The notes beneath the pieces are model-generated. The model made no database searches. It was given only the letters and a program-made list of their open reading frames with translations, and had not been told where the DNA came from. A stretch of 50,498 nucleotides of DNA from Candidatus Zhuqueibacterota bacterium (GTDB lineage Bacteria > Zhuqueibacterota > Zhuqueibacteria > Zhuqueibacterales > Zhuqueibacteraceae), in assembly GCA_022616415.1 (NCBI GenBank), contig JAKEEU010000182.1, forward strand, positions 1 to 50,498, written 5' to 3'. The number at the start of each line of letters is the position of its first letter. Position 1 is the stretch's first letter. Positions 39,718 through 46,792 of this stretch are shown here, piece after piece. Position numbers and translations under genes: made by a program.

Positions 39718-40251
39718 ATGAAGCATTTGATGGACTTTTGCAAAAATTGCGGCTTGATCCTGATATGGGAAGAGCAGATCGGGCCTCACCTCAAAAAGGT
39801 CGGGAAAATCGGCCTGACGAAGGTCTTCCTATACAATACGGACAATCCGCTGGAAGCTGACGCCTATCTGATCGACGAATTCACGCGGGAGGATCCGGAC
39901 GGTGTTGATTGCCCTAAATGTGGAGCAGATTTATTATATGATGATGGGGTTGAGGTGGAAATTCGCAACTACTGTAGCATTTGTAAATCCGACAAACCCG
40001 GTCAACAATTTCCGGACGGCAGCGGTGTATGTTGGGATTGTCACAAGACACCAGAAGGGCGCCGCCTCGCTGATCAACTCATCAGAAAATTCGAGCGTGA
40101 GAATTCAGACAGTTTTTTGGCGAGAGAGGCTGATGAAAAACTGCAAAAGTTGGATCCGAAAGAGCCTTATTATCAGGAAAAAAGGCGCAGCTTGCTTGTC
40201 GAGCTTATTGGCTATAACGTTAAGTCAATAAACAAAAAATACGGCTTGTAG
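39718..40251 (+). CDS. zinc-ribbon protein of unknown function
   Basis: 177 residues. Cysteine pairs CKNC (about 7-10), CPKC, CSIC and CWDC suggest two or more zinc ribbons in the first 110 residues; a helical acidic/basic tail follows (RRLADQLIRKFERENSDSFL ... LLVELIGYNVKSINKKYGL). Start at ATG 39718 because GGGAGG precedes it; the open frame continues upstream to 39556 through the channel remnant without support. Not recognised further. Confidence 0.65.
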   Translation: MKHLMDFCKNCGLILIWEEQIGPHLKKVGKIGLTKVFLYNTDNPLEADAYLIDEFTREDPDGVDCPKCGADLLYDDGVEVEIRNYCSICKSDKPGQQFPDGSGVCWDCHKTPEGRRLADQLIRKFERENSDSFLAREADEKLQKLDPKEPYYQEKRRSLLVELIGYNVKSINKKYGL

Positions 40252-40254
40252 CAT

Positions 40255-40282
40255 TTGCATTTTTCAAGAAAATTTGTATATT
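40255..40282 (+). promoter_or_regulatory. promoter candidate for the 40326 antitoxin
   Basis: TTGCAT (40255-40260), 16-base spacer, TATATT (40277-40282), 43 bases upstream of the antitoxin start. Confidence 0.5.
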
Positions 40283-40325
40283 GTTATGTCATCTCAGAGT
40301 ATTTTAAAAATTTGGAGACCGGCAA

Positions 40326-40580
40326 ATGATAGCTGCCAAGCCAATACCTGCAATATACCAGAACGGCCGCCTAACTCCTGTCGAGAAACTGAATGTGCCC
40401 GAAAATACACGGGTTTATCTTCTTTTGGTCGAACCGATCACCGAAACAGACGTCGTGCAATTTGAAAGTGAGCAAGCGACAGGCGAGGATTACTTCAAAT
40501 TTGAGCAGGAAAACAACTGCGTCCCGACCACGGAAGAATTGGAGTATTATAGCAGGGTAGCATCAAATGAACCCAGGTGA
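40326..40580 (+). CDS. AF2212/DUF104-like antitoxin
   Basis: 84 residues. PIPAIYQNGRLTPVEKLNVPENTRVYLLL is the small beta-barrel signature of the DUF104 (AF2212-like) antitoxins; the rest is an acidic tail. TTGGAG precedes ATG 40326. Overlaps a truncated MazF/PemK gene by 14 bases. Confidence 0.7.
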   Translation: MIAAKPIPAIYQNGRLTPVEKLNVPENTRVYLLLVEPITETDVVQFESEQATGEDYFKFEQENNCVPTTEELEYYSRVASNEPR

Positions 40581-40722
40581 AATTCACTTGATCCAATTTG
40601 ATCCGAGCATCGGCTCTGAGATTCAGAAAAGACGCCCGGGGTTGGTGATACAAAAATCTCCCCATCGCAGTACTGTAATCGTGCTGCCGATTTCCAGCAA
40701 AAAATTAACCCATCCACTTTAA
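40567..40722 (+). pseudogene. PemK/MazF-type toxin, N-terminal half only
   Basis: ATG 40567 reads MNPGEIHLIQFDPSIGSEIQ, KRRPGLVIQKSPHRSTVIVL, PISSKKLTHPL and stop (51 residues). It has the MazF start (P-GEIxLxxFDP..G.E..K.RPGLVI), including the conserved Arg-Pro loop, but about half of the usual 110 residues is missing. The homology ends just before 40723, about 35 bases before a stretch resembling the terminator repeat (ATCGGGCCGCCC, 40767-40778). Confidence 0.7.
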
Positions 40723-40779
40723 GTATATTTTAGAATTTGTTGCCTGTATCTTTATCGTCACCTCACATCGGGCCGCCCA

Positions 40780-43700
40780 ATGTACGCGCTACATGCTCTC
40801 TGGAAATCCGATGCTTCAGGAGCACTCCATCTCTGGGGAGAAATCTCCGAAAAATCGGTGACGGCAAAGATGCCCAAAGGCCGTCAATCCAAAATTCCCA
40901 AACTCCTGTCCCACCCTTTTGCCATCGAAGACAAGAAGCTGAAAGAACTCGCCTCGGAAATTTCCAACAGTCTGATTGGTGAAAGTGTTAGCTTTGATAA
41001 ACTGGCCATCCGCTCGCCGTCCGCAAACGGCCGGCCCGCGTCGTCTCCACAACTCATTCGCGATCAAGACGAGCCGCCAACAACTCCCGAAGCGCTGAAG
41101 AGTTGGTATGTGCCTTCGGTTGTATTCGAGCCCGGTTTGGCGCTGGATTTTTTGCTGTCGCTGCCCAATCAACCAGCGCCGACTATCGTTTTGGGCGTTT
41201 CGCTTCGTTATTGGGCTGAAGTGGCAAAATTCACCATCGAGCTAATCACACGGCAAAGTTTTTTTCCGTTGGTGTTGGAAGAAAAAAATGAGACAAAATC
41301 TTATCGCGCCGCGTGGTCGGTTTATTTGTCCGAAGCCGATTTCACGCGCCTGGAGACTCTGGCGAAAGCAATGCCGCCGGTTTGCCGAGCCGCGACATCG
41401 GAAGAATCGCCCGAATCACCCGCGCCGCTGAAATTGGTGCTGCATTTCCTGAATCAAACCACCGATCATTTCGTGCGCCAACAGTTATTCGCGAGCAACG
41501 TTTTCTCCAAAAGCACCACCCGCCGTCGTGAAAATCTGCCACTGCCGGAAGCATGGCTGCAGGCGTTGTCGTCGAGCGATCCCATTATCACCTCGCCGCG
41601 CGCGGAAATGGAGACGTTTCTCAAACAGATCAACGCGTGGCTGGAACAGATACGCCCGAGTCCTTCTGCCGCGCCGTTTCGCACCTGTTTCCGGTTGGAT
41701 CCTCCCGAAGATGGCGATCCCAAATCTGCGGAATGGGGCATCAGTTTTCATCTGCAAGCGGTTGAAGATCGGAGCCTGATGATTCCTTCGGAAAAAGTTT
41801 GGGCTTCTCGCGGCGGCACGCTGACTTTTCTCAAACGCAAATTCGAAAATCCCCAAGAGCGATTGCTGGCCGATCTCGCGAAGGCGGCGCGTGTATTTCC
41901 GGCGATTGAAGGCAGTCTAAAAACCGCGCGCCCCTCTGGACTCGCGCTGGACACGCCGAAGGCTTATCAGTTCCTGCGGGAAACCGCGCCGCTGTTGGAA
42001 CAAAGCGGCTTCGGCGTGCTGCTGCCGGCGTGGTGGCAAAAGCCAGCGCTGCGGCTCGGCGTCAAGCTGAATGTGCAACCCAAAGCGAATGGCGCATCGT
42101 CATCGAGCGGCGAAGGCCTTTTGGGAATGGATGGGATCGTGGCTTACAATTGGCAAATCGCGCTCGGCGACGAAACGCTCAGCCCGAAAGAGTTTGAGAA
42201 GCTTGCCAACTTGAAAGTGCCCTTGGTCAAAGTGCGCGGCCAATGGGTCGAGCTGAAACCGGAAGAAATCGAGAAGGCCATTGCCTTTTTCAAAAAGCGG
42301 CACGGCGAGGGCGAAATGTCGTTGCGCGAGGCGTTGCGGCTTGGGCTGACTGGCGATACCTCCGAAACCGGATTGAAAGTCACCGGCTTTAGCGCGCAAG
42401 GTTGGGTGGGTGACATCGTCAGCACGTTGCATGACGGCGTGAAAATCGAGTCGCTGCCCTCGCCGGAGACTTTTCATGGCGAACTGCGTCCGTATCAAGT
42501 GCGGGGATTTTCGTGGCTGGCGTTTCTGAAGCAATTCGGGCTCGGCGCTTGCCTGGCGGATGATATGGGCTTGGGCAAGACGATTCAGTTCATCGCGCTG
42601 CTGTTGCACGAGCGTCGCAGCAAGCAAAAACCGCGACCGACGTTGTTGATTTGTCCGACCTCGGTGGTGGGCAATTGGCACAAAGAAATTCAGCGTTTTG
42701 CGCCGTCGCTAAGCGTGATGATCCATCACGGCGCGGAACGGCTCTCGGCGCAAGCGTTTGAAAAAGAAGCCGTAGCGCACGATGTGGTGATCAGCACGTA
42801 TGCCCTCGCCCACCGCGATGAAGCGACGCTGGCGACGATGCAGTGGGACAGTTTGGTTTTGGACGAGGCGCAGAACATCAAGAACACCGCGACGAAACAG
42901 ACGCAAGCGCTGCGGCGATTACACGCCGAATATCGGGTGGCGCTTACCGGCACGCCGGTAGAAAACCGGCTCTCCGAATTGTGGTCGATTATGGAATTTC
43001 TCAATCCGGGTTATCTCGGCTCGGCCAATGATTTTCGCGGCCGCTTTGCCGTTCCCATCGAGCGCTACCGCAATTCGGAGCGGGCGCAAGCGTTGAAGAA
43101 TTTGATCCAGCCTTTCGTGCTGCGCCGGCTCAAAACCGATGCGACGATCATCCAAGACCTGCCGGCGAAAAATGAAATGAAAGTTTTTTGCAACCTGACC
43201 GCCGAGCAGGCCTCGTTGTACGAAGCTGTCGTCAAAGAGATGCTGGAAAAGATTGCCAAATCCGAGGGCATCGAGCGCAAAGGGTTGGTGCTGTCGACGT
43301 TGCTGAAACTGAAGCAGGTGTGCAATCACCCGGCGCATTTTTTGAAAGATGGCAGCGTTTTGCAAGATCGTTCCGGCAAATTGACGCGCCTGCGCGAAAT
43401 GTTGGAGGAAGCGCTCTCTGAAAATGACAAGGCGCTGCTCTTCACCCAGTTCACGGAAATGGGAACATTGTTGCGGCATTATTTGCAGGAAAGCTTGGGC
43501 GTCGAAGTGCTGTTCTTGCACGGCGGTACGCCCAAGAAGCAACGCGATGCGATGGTGCAGCGCTTTCAAGAGCAATCGTCCGGGCCGCCGCTCTTCATTC
43601 TTTCGCTCAAAGCCGGCGGCGTCGGCTTGAATTTAACCGCGGCCAATCAAGTTTTCCATTTCGACCGCTGGTGGAATCCGGCGGTGGAGAATCAAGCCTC

Positions 43701-43908
43701 GGATCGAGCTTTTCGCATCGGCCAAAAGAAAAATGTCCAGGTCTACAAGTTCGTCTGTTTGGGAACTTTGGAGGAGCGGATTGATCGGATGATAGAGAAC
43801 AAGAAAGAACTGGCAGAGAATGTGGTCGGGACGGGTGAAGGTTGGCTCACTGAGTTGTCAACCGATGAATTGCGGGAAGTGTTTGCGTTGAGTAGCGAAA
43901 ATGTTTAA
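40780..43908 (+). CDS. SNF2-family helicase-like ATPase
   Basis: 1042 residues. The N-terminal half (about 1-560) is the bacterial SNF2-associated region; the motor follows: motif I DDMGLGKTIQ (about 594), LLICPTSVVGNWHKEIQRF, motif II DEAQ (about 695) in LVLDEAQNIKN, motif III LTGTPVENRLSELWSIMEFL, then the helicase C lobe with LFTQFTEMGTLL, FILSLKAGGVGLNLTAAN and RAFRIGQKKNVQVYKFV. ATP-driven DNA translocase; in several bacteria it is paired with a SWIM protein, as here (44961). ATG 40780 has no clear ribosome site; the frame is open upstream but has no better start. Confidence 0.88.
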   Translation: MYALHALWKSDASGALHLWGEISEKSVTAKMPKGRQSKIPKLLSHPFAIEDKKLKELASEISNSLIGESVSFDKLAIRSPSANGRPASSPQLIRDQDEPPTTPEALKSWYVPSVVFEPGLALDFLLSLPNQPAPTIVLGVSLRYWAEVAKFTIELITRQSFFPLVLEEKNETKSYRAAWSVYLSEADFTRLETLAKAMPPVCRAATSEESPESPAPLKLVLHFLNQTTDHFVRQQLFASNVFSKSTTRRRENLPLPEAWLQALSSSDPIITSPRAEMETFLKQINAWLEQIRPSPSAAPFRTCFRLDPPEDGDPKSAEWGISFHLQAVEDRSLMIPSEKVWASRGGTLTFLKRKFENPQERLLADLAKAARVFPAIEGSLKTARPSGLALDTPKAYQFLRETAPLLEQSGFGVLLPAWWQKPALRLGVKLNVQPKANGASSSSGEGLLGMDGIVAYNWQIALGDETLSPKEFEKLANLKVPLVKVRGQWVELKPEEIEKAIAFFKKRHGEGEMSLREALRLGLTGDTSETGLKVTGFSAQGWVGDIVSTLHDGVKIESLPSPETFHGELRPYQVRGFSWLAFLKQFGLGACLADDMGLGKTIQFIALLLHERRSKQKPRPTLLICPTSVVGNWHKEIQRFAPSLSVMIHHGAERLSAQAFEKEAVAHDVVISTYALAHRDEATLATMQWDSLVLDEAQNIKNTATKQTQALRRLHAEYRVALTGTPVENRLSELWSIMEFLNPGYLGSANDFRGRFAVPIERYRNSERAQALKNLIQPFVLRRLKTDATIIQDLPAKNEMKVFCNLTAEQASLYEAVVKEMLEKIAKSEGIERKGLVLSTLLKLKQVCNHPAHFLKDGSVLQDRSGKLTRLREMLEEALSENDKALLFTQFTEMGTLLRHYLQESLGVEVLFLHGGTPKKQRDAMVQRFQEQSSGPPLFILSLKAGGVGLNLTAANQVFHFDRWWNPAVENQASDRAFRIGQKKNVQVYKFVCLGTLEERIDRMIENKKELAENVVGTGEGWLTELSTDELREVFALSSENV

Positions 43909-43963
43909 TATTCAGTCATCAGTGATAGCTTGGCAATGTTAAATTGGTTTGAACAAAAGCCAA

Positions 43964-44119
43964 GACAGAAAAATGAAAGACAGAAAGATGGCGTTTGACA
44001 TCATGCCAGTGAAGTTGACGATGAAGGATGGAGCAAAGCGCAAACATTCCGCTGTGCGGAATCATGACTAATTTGATCCGCTTGCGGATCATTTTTCTGT
44101 CCTCCATCTTTCTGTCTTT
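43964..44119. repeat. tandem-plus-inverted word array (GACAGAAAGATGG)
   Basis: Left: GACAGAAAAATGA (43964-43976) and AAAGACAGAAAGATGG (43976-43991). Right: TCATTTTTCTGTC (44089-44101) and CCATCTTTCTGTCTTT (44104-44119). Both arm pairs are perfect. The loop contains two more hairpins, ATTCCGCTGTGCGGAAT (44046-44062) and TGATCCGCTTGCGGATCA (44074-44091). Confidence 0.85.
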
Positions 44120-44196
44120 TAAATGTTTTTGAGTGATGATTCTGCCATGCCGATATATTGGTGCTCACAAGTGAACGCCGATTTCGGCAAAAGCCG

Positions 44197-44277
44197 GTGG
44201 TCGGAGCGGGTGAAGGCTGGCTCACGGAATTATCGACGGACGAGCCGCGAGAGTTTTTTTTGAGTCGAAGTGCTTGA
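44197..44277 (+). pseudogene. 3' remnant of a second SNF2 helicase gene
   Basis: VVGAGEGWLTELSTDEPREF then FLSRSA-stop matches the end of the intact helicase (NVVGTGEGWLTELSTDELREVFALSSENV). The nucleotides differ at many third positions, so it is an old or foreign copy, not a fresh duplication. Nothing precedes it in frame. Confidence 0.7.
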
Positions 44278-44292
44278 AGACACAACAACGAT

Positions 44293-44600
44293 TTAATTGT
44301 AATGATACCGACAGGATAGAATTTGAATCTGGTCGTGTTGAACGCGATAAACAATGCGATGTTCAATGTCGATTCTTCTCGACCAACAACCTTGAAAATT
44401 ATATTTTAACGGCTCAGGTTTCCCCCGTGAGATATTAGAAATTCATTTTATTGCATTGACTTTGGTTTTTATCTCACGGGGTATGGATCTCTGCCCATGT
44501 CTTTAAAAAGCTTGAAAATTTGCTTGAGCATTTTGGGATTTGACTGCGCCCAAAATTCCAAGTCGTCAAGCGCGTTGGGAGTCAAAACCAAATTTTTCAT
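44293..44600 (-). pseudogene. yoeB: Txe/YoeB-type toxin gene interrupted by a palindromic insert
   Basis: The first 40 codons (MKNLVLTPNALDDLEFWAQS, NPKMLKQIFKLFKDMGRDPY) and the last 43 (GKPEPLKYNFQGCWSRRIDI, EHRIVYRVQHDQIQILSCRY, HYN-stop) together give a complete YoeB/Txe ribosome-dependent mRNA interferase, with the conserved GKPEPLK and SRRID-EHRIVYRV segments. Between them 56 bases (44425-44480) break the frame and bring an early stop. The start at 44600 overlaps the antitoxin by 35 bases. Confidence 0.85.
44423..44481. mobile_element. 59-bp MITE-like palindromic insert inside yoeB
   Basis: Ends CCCCGTGAGAT (44423-44433) and ATCTCACGGGG (44471-44481) are perfect inverted repeats of 11 bases around a 37-base A/T-rich core. 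It sits between codons for DPY and GKPEP of the toxin. The CTCACGG word of its ends is also the word of the large palindrome at 50286-50356. No transposase is encoded. Confidence 0.7.
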
Positions 44601-44844
44601 TGATCTGCTCCAACGGAATCAACTGTCCGCTATCGGCTTGCTGAATGGATTCTTTTAACCACTTGACGTTGGCATTGCTTTGCAGGAGATAGAGGGTTTC
44701 AATGAGTGAATTGTAATCATCAAGTCCTAGAACCACGAAGCTGTCCGAGTTGTTCTCGAGAAAAATCGGTTCACGGTTTTTTCGAGACTGATCCAAAAAA
44801 AGCTTCGCATCTTGCTTGAATTTTTTTAACGAAACCGTAATCAT
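44566..44844 (-). CDS. Phd/YefM-family antitoxin
   Basis: 92 residues. MITVSLKKFKQDAKLFLDQSR and PIFLENNSDSFVVLGLDDYNSLIETLYLL are the YefM/Phd DNA-binding core; the C-terminal half (NANVKWLKESIQQADSGQLIPLEQI) would wrap a YoeB toxin. Start at ATG 44844 after AAGGAG; a longer frame to 44901 lacks a site. Natural partner of the interrupted toxin downstream. Confidence 0.82.
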   Translation of the reverse strand: MITVSLKKFKQDAKLFLDQSRKNREPIFLENNSDSFVVLGLDDYNSLIETLYLLQSNANVKWLKESIQQADSGQLIPLEQINEKFGFDSQRA

Positions 44845-44960
44845 GCCATGCTCCTTATTGATGAATGCCGGTCTATCCATCAGCCTATCATCGCAAAACA
44901 TTTATGCTAAAATTTCGTGAAAAATCGCATGAATGTCAATAGATTTTTAAGGAGAACACC

Positions 44961-45848
44961 ATGCCCTACTGGGATTATTTTTGGCACTATCCACGTTCCG
45001 TTCCCAAGGCGGTCAAAGATGGCATCAAAACCAAGAGCCGGGGCGGGAGCATCGGCAAAACCTGGTGGTCGAAACGGTGGATTGGGGTGTTGGAGTCATT
45101 TCACATGGGCGCGCGGCTCGGGCGTGGGCGCAGTTATGCGCGACACGGGCAGGTGATGTCGATTGATGTGCAAGAAGGCTTGGTCACGGCCAAAGTGCAA
45201 GGCTCGCGGCCCAAGCCTTACCAAATCAAGATCGCGCTCAAGCCACTTTCGCAAAAGGATTGGAATAAAGTGACGGAGGCGATGGCAGAGCAGGCGGTTT
45301 TCGTGGCCAAGCTGCTGGCCGGAGAGATGCCGCAAAATATCGAAGACGCTTTCGAGGCGGCCAAGGTTCCGCTCTTTCCAAAATCATCCCGCGAGCTGGA
45401 GACGGATTGTTCCTGTCCGGATTGGGCGAATCCCTGCAAGCACATTGCAGCAGTGTATTATCTTTTGGCGGAGCAGTTCGACGACGATCCCTTTTTGATT
45501 TTCAAATTGCGCGGCAAAAGCAAAGAGCAGCTTATCAACGAGCTGCGCGAAAAGCGCGCCGGAGCAGATGCTTTTGAGGAAGCAACTGGGGCTGAAGAAA
45601 CGGAGCTTGGTGTGGCGTTTTCAACGGCGCCGTTGGAAGAATGTCTCGAAACGTTCTGGGAAGCTGGGGCGGAGTTGGCCGCTTTCTCAGCCAATCCGGC
45701 ATTACCGGAAGTGGAGTTTGCCGTGCTCAAAAGGTTGGGGAAATCCCCCTTTACCATCAAAAACAAAAATGTTTCTGTTTTATTGGAAAAGGCTTATGAA
45801 ACGGTGAGCCGAGCGGCGCTGGCCAAAGCGATTGGGGATGATCAATGA
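44961..45848 (+). CDS. SWIM zinc-finger protein
   Basis: 295 residues. N-terminal region GGSIGKTWWSKRWIGVLESF ... RSYARHGQVMSIDVQEGLVTAKVQGS is typical of SNF2-partner SWIM proteins (YwqB/YqhH-type context), and the SWIM finger is CSCPDWANPCKHIAAVYYLL (CxCx6CxH, about residues 150-165). AAGGAG precedes ATG 44961. SWIM domains bind DNA or proteins, and these proteins commonly sit beside a SNF2 gene; here the broken yoeB unit lies between them. An accessory to the helicase is the likely role. Confidence 0.85.
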   Translation: MPYWDYFWHYPRSVPKAVKDGIKTKSRGGSIGKTWWSKRWIGVLESFHMGARLGRGRSYARHGQVMSIDVQEGLVTAKVQGSRPKPYQIKIALKPLSQKDWNKVTEAMAEQAVFVAKLLAGEMPQNIEDAFEAAKVPLFPKSSRELETDCSCPDWANPCKHIAAVYYLLAEQFDDDPFLIFKLRGKSKEQLINELREKRAGADAFEEATGAEETELGVAFSTAPLEECLETFWEAGAELAAFSANPALPEVEFAVLKRLGKSPFTIKNKNVSVLLEKAYETVSRAALAKAIGDDQ

Positions 45849-45853
45849 AAAAA

Positions 45854-46687
45854 TCAATTCCGGCTTTTCTCTTCGAGCATTTTTCGCAGTTGTTCCGGAT
45901 CCAATTTCGCCAGCAGCGCTTTCAATAACTGTTCATTCTGCATTAAAGCGGTGATGACCTTTTCATTACCGAGCGCCGCAATGATTTTCTCTTCGCCGAG
46001 CGCCGCGATGATCCGCTCCGGCGCTACAACCGACAAAACGTTTCGCAATGATTCTTCTCTGATATTCAGCATGATCTTTTTCACCTCACTTTCATACAAA
46101 TCAAATATGGTTTCAACAATCGGGGCTTTCTCTTTGTTCCCAAGGCAGGAAAGAAAAAGGTGCTGCCGTCTCACCGAATCGGAAAATGCTTGCAACTCCT
46201 CGGGCAACAATTCATCCGGCAGGTCGATAAAAGAGATCAAATAAGCCGGCATGTCGGAATCACGCCGATAAATTCCTTGCACGATCGGTTTAAATCCCAT
46301 CTTGGGCAAGGCTTTCTCAATCCCAGACGTTAGATGATGAACAAGCGCCGTGACCGTGACTTCAGAAAATTCCACAATACTATTTCTCGCCACATAGAGC
46401 CACCCATAAGCAAGTAACTTGGGCAGATCTTCGATCTCCAAACGATCCTGCTCGGTCTTTACCTCCATGATGTTGTACTTCCGGAAGTAGTCAAAGAGCC
46501 GGGGGAATTTGTCAAAATCCGGAATCCACTCGCGTTCCGGCGAGGTCACCACGACGTCGATTTCCAGCGGCAAATCTCCAACTTTCAAGTGATCGATGAC
46601 GCCGAGATTTGACTGCTCGAATCGCCATCTGAGAAGTTGAATGAGTCGTGCTTCAAACGGTTTGGGTGACTGGCGCTCTGTGCCCAT
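45854..46687 (-). CDS. PD-(D/E)XK-like protein with C-terminal short repeats
   Basis: 277 residues. The N-terminal half has a nuclease-like core: GDLPLEIDVVVTSPEREWIP then NIMEVKTEQDRLEIEDLPKL, the D..ExK pattern of PD-(D/E)XK proteins, as in Rpn/PDDEXK transposase-like families. The C-terminus contains degenerate 8-9-residue repeats (PERIIAALG EEKIIAALG NEKVITALM) before a charged helix. ATG 46687 is taken as start; a TTG at 46750 would add 21 residues. Role unknown, probably accessory. Confidence 0.55.
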   Translation of the reverse strand: MGTERQSPKPFEARLIQLLRWRFEQSNLGVIDHLKVGDLPLEIDVVVTSPEREWIPDFDKFPRLFDYFRKYNIMEVKTEQDRLEIEDLPKLLAYGWLYVARNSIVEFSEVTVTALVHHLTSGIEKALPKMGFKPIVQGIYRRDSDMPAYLISFIDLPDELLPEELQAFSDSVRRQHLFLSCLGNKEKAPIVETIFDLYESEVKKIMLNIREESLRNVLSVVAPERIIAALGEEKIIAALGNEKVITALMQNEQLLKALLAKLDPEQLRKMLEEKSRN

Positions 46688-46792
46688 CGTTTTCCATTCT
46701 CGCCATTTGAAAATTTCATTGTCACCTGTTTGTTTACGGCTGAAACTCAAACTAATATAATACCCAAAGAAAACATTTGCAAGCGGAAAATT

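Noticed and set aside
40762..40785. A fourth copy of the terminator repeat just before the SNF2 start
   Set aside because: Only about 12 bases (ATCGGGCCGCCC) match copy B and no stem can form; too short to list as a repeat copy.
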